DNA of 64,000 bases from JABMMZ01 sp044368575 (GCA_044368575.1 JBIPPH010000004.1:19028-83027); one strand, 5' to 3'; positions 9,796 to 18,074 are shown, counted from the first letter of the stretch. The notes: generated from the letters alone by a model not told the origin. Numbers and translations: made by a program.

Positions 9796-11465
9796 TATTT
9801 TAGGCGCTCGCGAATATCAAGTCTGTGTTTTCTGGCAGTATCTGTTGCAATATCGTAACCTGCATCCATGTGTCTAATAACACCCATAGCAGGATCATTG
9901 TGTAACACGCGTTTTAATCTTCTGGCGGCATCGTCTGTACCATCTGCTACGATTACCATACCCGCATGAATACTATAACCAATACCTACTCCACCACCAT
10001 GGTGAAGACTTACCCATGAAGCACCACCAGCAGTATTGATCAAAGCATTTAAAATTGGCCAATCAGCTACAGCATCACTACCGTCTTTCATGGCTTCGGT
10101 TTCTCTATTAGGGCTGGCAACCGAGCCGGTATCAAGGTGATCACGACCTATTACGATTGGCGCACTTACTTCGCCATTTTTAACCATTTCATTAAAGGCC
10201 AAACCAGCCTTTTCTCTTTGGCCTTGTCCTAACCAACAAATTCTGGCTGGTAAACCTTGGAATTCTATGCGCTCTTGAGCCATTTTGATCCAGCGTTTTA
10301 AGCCTTCATCTTCTGGGAATAATTCAAGAATTTTTTTATCTGTAGCATATATATCTTCTGGCTTTCCACTCAAGGCTACCCATCTGAACGGGCCTCTTCC
10401 TTCGCAAAATTGCGGACGGATAAAGGCTGGCACAAAGCCTGGGAAATCAAATGCATTGCTAAGACCATGTTCTAGTGCTCTGCCTCTCAAATTATTACCA
10501 TAATCAAACACTATACTGCCATTGTTTTGAAATTCAATCATGAGTTTAACATGGTGCACCATAGTCTCATAGCTTTCTTTGACATATCTGTCAGGATCGG
10601 TTTTTCTTAATCTATCAGCACTTTCAACATCATAGCCTTCAGGAAAATAACCCACCAATGGATCATGGGCAGACGTTTGATCGGTTAAAGTTTCAGGCAC
10701 AATGTTTCTTGCCTTTAATTTCTCTAATAATTCAACAGCATTACAATGTACCCCAATTGAAACGGCTTGACCCTCAGCTTTTGCTTTAAGGGCCATATCA
10801 ATAGCTTGATCAATGTCTTTGGTCATAACATCGAGGTAACGGGTTTCAAGACGCTTTTTGATTCTCCACTCTTCCATTTCTGCTGCCAAACAAACCCCTT
10901 CGTTCATGGTAATGGCCAATGGTTGAGCACCACCCATCCCCCCTAAACCTGCTGTCACATTTAAGGTACCTTTTAAAGTGCCATTAAAGTGCTGACGGGC
11001 GCATTCCGCGAAGGTTTCATAGGTGCCTTGAACAATGCCTTGTGAACCAATATAAATCCATGAGCCAGCTGTCATTTGGCCATACATCATAAGCCCTTTG
11101 GCTTCTAACTCTCTGAAATGTTCCCAATTGGCCCAATGAGGCACCAACTGAGAGTTTGAAATAATGACCCTTGGGGCATCTTTATGAGTAGGCAAAATCC
11201 CTACAGGTTTACCTGACTGCACTAATAGCGTTTCATCTTCATTCAAGTCTTCGAGGGCTTTAACAATCAAATGATAACTCTCCCAATTACGGGCAGCTTT
11301 TCCTGTACCTCCATAGACCACCAAATTCTCTGGCTTTTCCGCCACATCTGGATCCAGGTTATTCATCAACATTCTATAGGCGGCTTCTGTAACCCAATTT
11401 TTACAATGTAATTGGTTGCCGACGGGCGATTTTACTATTCTGTCTGTAGATTCCATTTGACTCAT
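9795..11465 (-). CDS. hutU: Urocanate hydratase (urocanase)
   Basis: A 556-residue cytoplasmic NAD-dependent enzyme that converts urocanate to imidazolone propionate in histidine breakdown. Visible motifs include VVYGGTGKAARNWESY near residue 50 (nucleotide contact region), TAGLGGMGGAQPLA near 170, and the C-terminal block ARICWLGQGQREKAGLAFNE with GRDHLDTGSVASPNRETEAM. The conserved block around the catalytic cysteine (RICW) is intact. No hutH, hutI or hutG/ftcD lies nearby; instead it is the first gene of an operon with murB and a histidine kinase. A -7 box is 7 nt upstream of the ATG. A second ATG three codons in is possible. Confidence 0.96.
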   Translation of the reverse strand: MSQMESTDRIVKSPVGNQLHCKNWVTEAAYRMLMNNLDPDVAEKPENLVVYGGTGKAARNWESYHLIVKALEDLNEDETLLVQSGKPVGILPTHKDAPRVIISNSQLVPHWANWEHFRELEAKGLMMYGQMTAGSWIYIGSQGIVQGTYETFAECARQHFNGTLKGTLNVTAGLGGMGGAQPLAITMNEGVCLAAEMEEWRIKKRLETRYLDVMTKDIDQAIDMALKAKAEGQAVSIGVHCNAVELLEKLKARNIVPETLTDQTSAHDPLVGYFPEGYDVESADRLRKTDPDRYVKESYETMVHHVKLMIEFQNNGSIVFDYGNNLRGRALEHGLSNAFDFPGFVPAFIRPQFCEGRGPFRWVALSGKPEDIYATDKKILELFPEDEGLKRWIKMAQERIEFQGLPARICWLGQGQREKAGLAFNEMVKNGEVSAPIVIGRDHLDTGSVASPNRETEAMKDGSDAVADWPILNALINTAGGASWVSLHHGGGVGIGYSIHAGMVIVADGTDDAARRLKRVLHNDPAMGVIRHMDAGYDIATDTARKHRLDIRERLK

Positions 11466-11472
11466 AAGGGTG

Positions 11473-11480
11473 CAAAAATA
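11473..11480 (-). promoter_or_regulatory. -7 box of hutU-murB-kinase operon
   Basis: CAAAAATA on the plus strand, i.e. TATTTTTG on the minus strand, matches TAnnTTTG and ends 7 nt before the hutU ATG. Confidence 0.6.
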
Positions 11481-11527
11481 CTAATTTATTCTTGTACTAA
11501 AGCATAACACTTTAATGGGTCAAAAGT

Positions 11528-12013
11528 TTAGGACTTAACAACTAATTTTTCGATGGCTGAACGATAATCAAAGACCAAATCTTCATGGAGTTTAGTCAAA
11601 GTTTTATCAATGCGAGTAAGTTGCCTGTCATAGATCAACAAAATGGCTGTAATGGGTTTATCCACAAAAACATAAGCTTGTAATTGCTGACAAAAATGTA
11701 TCAACAACTCAAGCTCTGTTGTTGGTAATTGAGAAAACTTAATGTGTTTATTGACTACCCTGAGTACTTTTCGAACTTGTTTAGCAAAAGCATAGGCCCC
11801 TTTATTGGGATCAATGACTGCAAAAGCCTCATCAATCATTGCTTTCACTGAATCGATATAAAGGGCTTCTTGAGATTTGTAGCTTAACAAATATTGCAAG
11901 AGTTCTTTGTTCTCTTTTTTATGTTTGGCTAAACGCAATACTATGGCTATTAACTCTTCTGAGTCAAGGCCTTTTAATTGTTTTTTAACCTCGTTTAATG
12001 CCTCTAATTTCAT
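11528..12013 (-). CDS. Conserved-looking helical protein of unknown function
   Basis: I do not recognise this 161-residue protein. It has no signal peptide or membrane segment, is rich in Lys, Leu and Glu, and is predicted by eye to be all-helical. The N-terminus (LNEVKKQLKGLDSEELIAIVLRLAK begins at residue 4) resembles short helical-repeat proteins. A possible second helical half starts near residue 50. The gene lies 6 nt after the stop of the upstream oxidoreductase gene, so both are probably one transcript. The nearest gene downstream is hutU, which has its own promoter. Confidence 0.7.
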   Translation of the reverse strand: MKLEALNEVKKQLKGLDSEELIAIVLRLAKHKKENKELLQYLLSYKSQEALYIDSVKAMIDEAFAVIDPNKGAYAFAKQVRKVLRVVNKHIKFSQLPTTELELLIHFCQQLQAYVFVDKPITAILLIYDRQLTRIDKTLTKLHEDLVFDYRSAIEKLVVKS

Positions 12014-12019
12014 ATGAAT

Positions 12020-13144
12020 TCAAAACCAATTAACTACTTCATCACTTAAAACCGGACCTAATGCTACCCCCATTCCACTCATTCTTACGCAACAACTCAG
12101 ATGTTTATTGATGGTTTTTACAATTGGTAGCTTTTCCTTTCCCATTGCCATTATACCACTCCAAGCAGTCTCAATTTCAAAGGCATGATTAGGCAAAATA
12201 TAGGTGCTTAAATACTGTAACAAATGGTTTCTAACTTCTTCACTCCCATCAAACTCATAGGTCGTTTCTGCAGTTCTAAAATGTTGCCTACCGCCTCCTA
12301 AAAGTATTCTATTATCAAGGTTTCTAAAATAATAATACCCTTGATCTACATGATAAATGGCTTTTAAATTTAAATCAGCGATTGGTTTGGTAAGCAAAAT
12401 TTGTCCCCTTGCTGCTTGGATATCCTCTTCGGGTAAAAACTGAGCAGCAAAAGCATTGTTGGCAATGATCAATTGTTGACATTGCAACTGCATTTGATTC
12501 CGAGCTACTAACTCATAACCATGATCAACGGCATTAATGTGTTCTACATCAAACCCAAACATAGGTATAACCCCAATGTTTAAGGCTTTTTCTGTAATGG
12601 TTTGATTTAATTGACCAGAATTCAACATACCTTCATAAGGATTATATAACCCATTGGAATAAAAACCAGTGCGCAAGCCAGCAGTGCTTACGGGTTCAAA
12701 AACAGATTCCACACCAGTTACCTCCTTAATCATTTGATTGATGCTAGGCATGGCTTGATAAGCCAAGTCAAAACCCTTCTCATCATAAAACAATTCATAA
12801 CTTCCGGTTGGTGAAAAGCCAATAGCATCAGCGCCAAATTCATCTACCAATTGTTGTATGCCTTTTTGCCTTTTATGAAGCGTATTTAATACTTCTGTTG
12901 GATTGGTATGAGATAAATCATCTACAATTTCGGTAACACTACCAAAGCAAGCAAACCCTGCGTTTCTGGTAGAAGCACCATACGGAATAGGTAATCTATC
13001 GATCATGGCTACCCTGGCCTTTGGGTGTTTTTGCTTTAACTTGATGGCAATTTGTTTGCCAATTAAACCAGCGCCAAGAACCGCAAAGTCAAAAGGCTTC
13101 AATAAGACTGATTGATCCCACCAAGAGGGTCTGTATTGCAACAT
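12020..13144 (-). CDS. FAD-dependent amino-acid oxidase/dehydrogenase (DAO family)
   Basis: A 374-residue flavoprotein. The Rossmann FAD-binding motif VLGAGLIGKQIAIKLKQ lies near residues 23-39, followed by the ASTRNAGFACFG segment typical of DAO-superfamily enzymes (glycine/D-amino acid oxidases). The C-terminal FAD-binding glycine motif SGMGVALGPVLS is near residues 353-364. The substrate is probably a secondary or D-amino acid, but this is family-level inference. I chose the ATG at 13144 rather than the TTG at 13156 because the TTG lies inside the -7 box (13154-13161). It is probably co-transcribed with the small helical gene downstream. Confidence 0.85.
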   Translation of the reverse strand: MLQYRPSWWDQSVLLKPFDFAVLGAGLIGKQIAIKLKQKHPKARVAMIDRLPIPYGASTRNAGFACFGSVTEIVDDLSHTNPTEVLNTLHKRQKGIQQLVDEFGADAIGFSPTGSYELFYDEKGFDLAYQAMPSINQMIKEVTGVESVFEPVSTAGLRTGFYSNGLYNPYEGMLNSGQLNQTITEKALNIGVIPMFGFDVEHINAVDHGYELVARNQMQLQCQQLIIANNAFAAQFLPEEDIQAARGQILLTKPIADLNLKAIYHVDQGYYYFRNLDNRILLGGGRQHFRTAETTYEFDGSEEVRNHLLQYLSTYILPNHAFEIETAWSGIMAMGKEKLPIVKTINKHLSCCVRMSGMGVALGPVLSDEVVNWF

Positions 13145-13153
13145 ATCGTTTAA

Positions 13154-13161
13154 CAAAAATA
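13154..13161 (-). promoter_or_regulatory. -7 box of DAO-family gene
   Basis: CAAAAATA on plus (TATTTTTG on minus), 9 nt before the ATG at 13144 and directly after the TolC-family stop codon. Confidence 0.55.
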
Positions 13162-13189
13162 CGCTTATAGCAATACAAAAACACCATGA

Positions 13190-14560
13190 TCAATCCAAAA
13201 TGGACGCATTTAGATATTTGTATTCTAAAGCCCATTTAATGGCTTTAAGCTTCAAATTCATCAATTTAATTTCAGCTTCTAGAGCTCTTATTTCTCTGGT
13301 ATTCAATAGAAACAAAGAGCTTTCGCCATGCTCAAACTTAACTTGTTCTGCTTCAAACAATTGATCATTAAGTTGTTTTAAGCTTTTAGCTTCTGAAATC
13401 TGTTCAAGCAATCCAACATAATTAGATTGAATATATGAAGCTTTTGCAGATAATTGAACTTGTTTTGTATTGATATCAAATTGATTGTTTTGTAACCAAT
13501 ACTTAGACAATTGGTATTCATTTAGTGACTTTCTAAAATAGAGCGGGAAAGACAAGCGAGCGCTGAGTTTATATTGATTTAAATCAAACCAAATTGGATT
13601 TTGTATGCCCTTAGATTGAATAAACTGGTAATTGATTTCTAGAACAGGCTTAATCATCTCTTTCTTTAACCTAAGATCAACACCTAATACACCTTGTTTG
13701 GCTTGTGCTTGTTGAATGATTGGATGTGTGGCTATTGGTTGATTTAACTTTGACACGAAGTTAACACTTGACAAATACAATGAATCTAACTGATTAGTGA
13801 CATCAACTTTATAGGCAAATAATTGTGGCATTTGCATCTTTGACATTACCTCAAACAATTGCTTGTTAAAATCTAACTGGGTTGTCATTAAGTCAATGTT
13901 TCTAGATTTTAATTGTATGAAGGATTCAACACTATCAATGGTAGGCCTTTCTCCTATCTGAACCAATTGCACCATGGCATTGTATCGCGCTTTCGCATTG
14001 GATTCAAACCTTTGATAAACAGTTAAAAGTGATCGTTGTAAAAGCAAATCAACGTATTCATTCGCAGATTGATATAAGACTTCATTTTGGATAATCCGCT
14101 GCTCAGCATTGAAAAACAATTGATACTGTTTGGCTTTCAATAACTCAGCTCTATTTTTATCTATAATTAAACCTTGCAACAAATTGGTTTGAATACCCAA
14201 ATAAAACAAACCATTTAATGAAGTAGCATCTTCAGGATTCACGAAAGGCCCTTGTCCGTATTGGTATCCCATTTTGAGACCATGGGCAGCAAAAATTGGT
14301 TGCTTTAACTCATAATTTTGAAAAGTATAATATTGCTGAAAAACATACTTTTGTTGCATTTGAGCATTCATTTGAGGATCAAACCCTCCTTTAGCTGCTT
14401 GCAATTGATGTTGACCAATAGCATTATAATTAGCAGCTTTTTTGAGCTCTTGGTTATTGAGTAAAACAGTCTCTAAATAGGATGAAAAATCCAAGTTGAG
14501 CTGAGCGAGCGCAGATTGCCCTTGACACAATATTAAAATTAAGAAAAATTTACTTTTCAT
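13190..14560 (-). CDS. TolC-family outer-membrane efflux protein
   Basis: 456 residues from the chosen start. MKSKFFLILILCQGQSALAQ is a clear signal peptide, so I start at 14560 rather than at the in-frame ATG at 14602, which would put 14 residues before it. The mature part has the TolC pattern of two repeats of long amphipathic helices (for example LYQSANEYVDLLLQRSLL and the C-terminal EAEQVKFEHGESSLFLLNTR, a classic TolC-family signature) separated by beta strands. It begins 11 bp inside the end of the ABC-HlyD fusion gene, so the two are translationally coupled. It should form the outer-membrane tunnel for the fusion's adaptor part. Confidence 0.9.
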   Translation of the reverse strand: MKSKFFLILILCQGQSALAQLNLDFSSYLETVLLNNQELKKAANYNAIGQHQLQAAKGGFDPQMNAQMQQKYVFQQYYTFQNYELKQPIFAAHGLKMGYQYGQGPFVNPEDATSLNGLFYLGIQTNLLQGLIIDKNRAELLKAKQYQLFFNAEQRIIQNEVLYQSANEYVDLLLQRSLLTVYQRFESNAKARYNAMVQLVQIGERPTIDSVESFIQLKSRNIDLMTTQLDFNKQLFEVMSKMQMPQLFAYKVDVTNQLDSLYLSSVNFVSKLNQPIATHPIIQQAQAKQGVLGVDLRLKKEMIKPVLEINYQFIQSKGIQNPIWFDLNQYKLSARLSFPLYFRKSLNEYQLSKYWLQNNQFDINTKQVQLSAKASYIQSNYVGLLEQISEAKSLKQLNDQLFEAEQVKFEHGESSLFLLNTREIRALEAEIKLMNLKLKAIKWALEYKYLNASILD

Positions 14561-16763
14561 TGTCTTGTTTTGCTGGGATATAGAAGTCCGGAGGGAATCC
14601 ATTTATTTTTCTCCATAATTCATAAATCAGTGGCACATTATTTAACAAGGCAATGCCTTCTGATCCACAACCATTTTGAATTTGTTCAGGCCACTTGTTG
14701 CCTGTTTGTTTAGCCAATAATCTAAACTTGCCATTTTTAGATATCACTCTATCATAGGCTACAACTTTAGCCTGAAAAGTACCATAACTCAAGCCTGGCC
14801 ATCCTGAAAAAACAAAAGCTGGCCAACCATCAAAAATCAATTGCACAGTTTGTCCTTTTTGAATAAGCGGTAAATCAATTGGGTCAACATACAATTCAAC
14901 TGATTGCTCATTCACAAATGGCACCAGTTCACATATGGTTTCTCCTTCTTTAAGCACGCCGCCAAGACCGCTGATTTTCATTTGATGTATATAGCCATCT
15001 TGTGGGGCTAGTATGTAATAAAAGCCACTTCTTTGAGAATAATTTGATAATTGATTTTGCAACTTGGTTAAAGAACCCTCTGATTCAAACAACAAGGAAA
15101 GTGTAGAGAATTTTTCAGATTTCACTTTCATTAACTTCTCATTGAAGTCCTGATAAGTAGCGTTTAAGTCAAGTTCAGCGTTTAACAAATCATTTTTAGC
15201 TGTATTTATTTTATTCTCAGCATTTAGTTTTTTGGCCAATGCGTCTTGTAATTTGATTTTTCTGTTCTCATAATCAGTTTTAGATATTAAACCTTTATTC
15301 AACAAATCTTCATAACGCTTCAATTGGCTTTCTGCAACTTGTAATTGATTGGCATTAGCCGCTAACTCATTACTATCGCTACTTAATTTAAATCTCGACT
15401 GTTTGATTTTATTTTTTATTTGAGCTGATTTAATTAAGAAAGCTTGATTTAAGGCATCAATTTGTTTGTCTAAAGCATTGATTTTGCTCTCATATGAAGC
15501 AATTGATGACTCTTTAGCGTTCACTTGATTTCTGGAACGACTCACCAATGAAGTATCAAGGTATTCTTCTTTAATTTCAGAAATGAATGCAATGGTATCA
15601 TTTTGCTTTACAAAATCACCATCTCTTACATACCACTTTTCAATTCTTCCAGCTATTCTTGAATTGATCAATTGCGGCTTGTTTTGTGGATCAATTGCTG
15701 CCACTCGCCCTGTCATTTGTACAGTTTGTGTCCATGGCGCGATTGCAAAACCCATAGCCAAAAAAATACAAATTAGAATTACACGTTTAATTCTTGTCTT
15801 GTTGGGGGCTTCATAAATTGCATTGGCAACTAATGGATCAAGTTTAACCAAATCATTTTGCAAAGAGTGGTTGTAGGCATCAGTAGCCAAAACACTTTCC
15901 AATTTATTAACTGAAGTCACCAAATCGTAACATGTGCCGATGCTCAAAACTAATTTTTCTACGGCGTTGATAACCAAAAAAACAATGATTTCAGAAGCTA
16001 CAAACTGACCAATATTCAATTCTCCTATCTGTACCAAAAAAGCGCCCAAAAACAATAGAAGTGCAATAAATATAATTTTAAAAAACAGAATGCCCTTATA
16101 TTGTCTTTCAAATATATCATAGTAATTTTTTCGCAATGCAACAAAATGCCTAAGCTCTTGGTTAAACGTGCCTTTTTGGTCTTTAAAAAGCAAATTAAAA
16201 AGATTGTATTTTTGATTTGAAACCTCAAAGTTGGCAGTTTGCGCTTTGCTTCCCAAATACAAAATCACTGAACAAAAAACCACACTTAACAGTATTGAAA
16301 AAAACAAAAACCAAACACTGTAAATTGGCAATAATATCAAACCGAATAGAATACTAATCAAAGAAAAAGAGAAGTCCAGAAGCAATTTACTAACCCCCTT
16401 TTGAAGTGTTACAATCTCAAAAAAATAAAACAACTTTTCTTTAACGTACAACTTCGATTGCTCAATTTTACTCATATTGGTGGTTAATGAGCAAAATATC
16501 TTCTCTTGAAGTGATTCGTTATTTCTTTCTTGATATAATTGCAACAAGCCAATTAACAAGGCCACTACGACTGTGGCGGTACACAACAATACAAGTGATG
16601 CAGAAGACTTTCCTGCCATTGTATAAGTTACAACACCTTGTATGAGCAAGGGAATTGTCAGATACAACAAACCTTGAATAGTTGCCAACCCGTAGATGCC
16701 GGAAATAATTTTCCTTTCACGGTGCAGCCAAGACAACAAAACTTTAACTTTATGAATTATCAT
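14550..16763 (-). CDS. ABC-exporter transmembrane domain fused to HlyD-type membrane fusion protein, no ATPase domain
   Basis: A 737-residue two-part protein. Residues about 1-290 look like a complete type I ABC-exporter membrane domain: helices near 19-48, 55-77, 127-145, 148-170, 225-246 and 253-276 with cytoplasmic loops between. No nucleotide-binding domain follows: I find no Walker A, LSGGQ or Walker B motif. Instead, at 325-344 a single membrane helix opens a HlyD adaptor: lipoyl half GRIEKWYVRDGDFVKQNDTI (372-391), coiled coil about 405-575, second half APQDGYIHQMKISGLGG (586-602), beta-barrel after 612. The TolC-family gene overlaps its end and a TetR regulator diverges. Known HlyD adaptors pair with a separate TMD-NBD transporter. 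I infer an efflux or secretion role, energised by an unlinked ATPase or by none. Confidence 0.88.
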   Translation of the reverse strand: MIIHKVKVLLSWLHRERKIISGIYGLATIQGLLYLTIPLLIQGVVTYTMAGKSSASLVLLCTATVVVALLIGLLQLYQERNNESLQEKIFCSLTTNMSKIEQSKLYVKEKLFYFFEIVTLQKGVSKLLLDFSFSLISILFGLILLPIYSVWFLFFSILLSVVFCSVILYLGSKAQTANFEVSNQKYNLFNLLFKDQKGTFNQELRHFVALRKNYYDIFERQYKGILFFKIIFIALLLFLGAFLVQIGELNIGQFVASEIIVFLVINAVEKLVLSIGTCYDLVTSVNKLESVLATDAYNHSLQNDLVKLDPLVANAIYEAPNKTRIKRVILICIFLAMGFAIAPWTQTVQMTGRVAAIDPQNKPQLINSRIAGRIEKWYVRDGDFVKQNDTIAFISEIKEEYLDTSLVSRSRNQVNAKESSIASYESKINALDKQIDALNQAFLIKSAQIKNKIKQSRFKLSSDSNELAANANQLQVAESQLKRYEDLLNKGLISKTDYENRKIKLQDALAKKLNAENKINTAKNDLLNAELDLNATYQDFNEKLMKVKSEKFSTLSLLFESEGSLTKLQNQLSNYSQRSGFYYILAPQDGYIHQMKISGLGGVLKEGETICELVPFVNEQSVELYVDPIDLPLIQKGQTVQLIFDGWPAFVFSGWPGLSYGTFQAKVVAYDRVISKNGKFRLLAKQTGNKWPEQIQNGCGSEGIALLNNVPLIYELWRKINGFPPDFYIPAKQDNEK

Positions 16764-16782
16764 TATTTGAGCTTTATATATG

Positions 16783-16790
16783 CAAATATA
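16783..16790 (-). promoter_or_regulatory. -7 box of TMD-HlyD fusion/TolC operon
   Basis: CAAATATA on plus (TATATTTG on minus), 19 nt before the fusion ATG. The upstream palindrome at 16807-16821 would cover its -33 region. Confidence 0.6.
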
Positions 16791-16802
16791 ATACCCTTTT
16801 TA

Positions 16803-16825
16803 AAATAATAGTATTACTATTTTTT
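16803..16825. promoter_or_regulatory. Palindromic operator candidate for TetR regulator
   Basis: AATAGTA-T-TACTATT (16807-16821) is a perfect 7-1-7 inverted repeat, with flanking AAA/TTT extending the dyad to 16803-16825. It lies between the two divergent -7 boxes, where a TetR dimer would block both promoters. Confidence 0.6.
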
Positions 16826-16847
16826 TTAAGTGTATAACAATTTTTTA

Positions 16848-16855
16848 TATATTTG
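16848..16855 (+). promoter_or_regulatory. -7 box of TetR regulator gene
   Basis: TATATTTG, exact match to TAnnTTTG, ending 16 nt before the ATG at 16872. It lies downstream of the longer possible start at 16830, which rules that start out. Confidence 0.6.
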
Positions 16856-16871
16856 TACTTTTATTGGGAAT

Positions 16872-17552
16872 ATGGAACTCGATATTAGAATCAAAATGAA
16901 TGAAAAGCTCTACTTAAAAAATCCAGAGCAAAGCGTCATTGGCAAAAAAATAGTTATTGAGGGTTTAAAATTGATCAATCAACTTGGCTTTGAAAATTTC
17001 ACCTTTAAAAAATTAGCCATAGAGATAGAAACCACCGAGGCAAGCATTTACAGATATTTTGAAAACAAGCACCGCTTATTGGTTTACCTAATAACCTGGT
17101 ATTGGAGCTTTCTAGAATATAAAATAATCATCAATACTCAGCATATTAACGACCCTAAAAGTAAATTAAAGGCCATTATAAAATTATTGGTCACTGAACC
17201 AGAAAATCACAAAGGCGAATTAGAATACTTATCCGAAAAAGAAGCTTCACAATTACTAAAATGGGAAGGCTCTAAAGCCTATTTAACACGCAACGTCAAT
17301 AACGACAACAAAGACCAACTCTTTAAGCCCTTTAAAGATATCTGCAAACGCATTAGTTCGCATATACTAGAATTGAACCCAAATTATAAATTTCCAAATT
17401 CTTTGGCCAGCACCTTGTTAGAGATGTCGCATGCTCAAAAATTTTTCATGGAAAACTTACCAGCTTTATCTGAATCTAAAAAATCTAAAGAGAAACATTT
17501 AATTGATTACTTAGAAGACCTTGTGTTCAAATCTATTGAACAGGTTAAATAA
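16872..17552 (+). CDS. TetR/AcrR-family transcriptional regulator
   Basis: 226 residues from the ATG at 16872 (a further ATG eight codons later is possible). The TetR N-terminal HTH spans about residues 25-75: IVIEGLKLINQLGFENFTFK, then KLAIEIETTEASIYRYFENK with the diagnostic TEASIYRYFENKHRLL recognition helix and Y.YF..K tail. The rest is an all-helical ligand/dimerisation domain that I cannot assign. It diverges from the TMD-HlyD/TolC operon with a palindrome between, the usual layout of a local repressor released by the exported compound. No terminator was seen after it. Confidence 0.88.
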   Translation: MELDIRIKMNEKLYLKNPEQSVIGKKIVIEGLKLINQLGFENFTFKKLAIEIETTEASIYRYFENKHRLLVYLITWYWSFLEYKIIINTQHINDPKSKLKAIIKLLVTEPENHKGELEYLSEKEASQLLKWEGSKAYLTRNVNNDNKDQLFKPFKDICKRISSHILELNPNYKFPNSLASTLLEMSHAQKFFMENLPALSESKKSKEKHLIDYLEDLVFKSIEQVK

Positions 17553-17718
17553 ATTGATAAATCTTCATAGCAATGGAGGACACTTAGATTAACTTATCAA
17601 ACTTTTTTGAGAGAAAAGCAATCAATTAAAAGTTTAAGGCAAACAAACACAGAATTTTAAGAAAGGTAAAGTGAGAAGTTAGATGAACGCACTTGCTCTC
17701 ACTCTTGCTCTGATTATG

Positions 17719-17802
17719 TACCCAGGGCGGGACTTGAACCCGCACAGTATTGCTACCACAGGATTTTAAGTCCTGCGTGTCTACCGATTCCACCACCTGG
17801 GC
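17719..17802 (-). tRNA. tRNA-Leu (anticodon UAA)
   Basis: 84 nt on the minus strand. Acceptor stem GCCCAGG pairs with CCTGGGT, discriminator A. Anticodon stem-loop CAGGA-CTTAAAA-TCCTG gives anticodon TAA. A long variable arm (class II, as expected for Leu) and T-loop GGTTCAAGTCCC are present. CCA is not encoded. Confidence 0.95.
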
Positions 17803-17809
17803 ATCAGCT

Positions 17810-17826
17810 CATATGCTATGCATATG
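17810..17826. repeat. Short inverted repeat between two tRNA genes
   Basis: CATATGC-TAT-GCATATG, a perfect 7-3-7 inverted repeat between tRNA-Gly and tRNA-Leu, just before the leucine tRNA 5' end. It may be a regulatory site or a processing hairpin; I cannot tell. Confidence 0.4.
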
Positions 17827-17830
17827 GACA

Positions 17831-17857
17831 AAAAAAAAGCCCATTGTTTTGGGCTTT
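17831..17857 (-). terminator. Terminator-like hairpin after tRNA-Gly
   Basis: On the minus strand AAAAGCCCA, a short loop, TGGGCTTTT and then a T-run: a rho-independent terminator directly after tRNA-Gly and before tRNA-Leu. Confidence 0.65.
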
Positions 17858-17859
17858 TG

Positions 17860-17932
17860 AGCGAGAAACGAGGTTCGAACTCGCGACCTCAACCTTGGCA
17901 AGGTTGCGCTCTACCAACTGAGCTATTCTCGC
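17860..17932 (-). tRNA. tRNA-Gly (anticodon GCC)
   Basis: 73 nt on the minus strand. Acceptor GCGAGAA pairs with TTCTCGC, discriminator T. D-arm AGCTCAGTTGGTAGAGC, anticodon loop CTTGCCA giving GCC, T-arm with GTTCGAACC. CCA is not encoded. Confidence 0.96.
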
Positions 17933-17969
17933 ATATTCTTTTAAAGAACTTTCCCGTTGTTTGGGGGTG

Positions 17970-17977
17970 CAAATATA
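17970..17977 (-). promoter_or_regulatory. -7 box of tRNA-Gly
   Basis: CAAATATA on plus (TATATTTG on minus), 37 nt upstream of the tRNA 5' end. Confidence 0.5.
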
Positions 17978-18074
17978 TAAAAAAAAATCAATCGCCATAA
18001 AATTTTTTCGAAAATTTATTCGTCTATAATTTTTGGCTTTAAAAGAAATGCCTAAGACATGGTTTTTATTTGAT

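Noticed and set aside
14550..14602. A 53-bp overlap between the fusion gene and the TolC gene as a frameshift
   Set aside because: The TolC gene has a clean signal peptide start at 14560, leaving an ordinary 11-bp overlap; no reading-frame break is needed.
17816..18000. Open frames over tRNA-Gly on both strands
   Set aside because: They are open only because of the tRNA and terminator sequence; the codon pattern is not protein-like and the tRNA explains the region.
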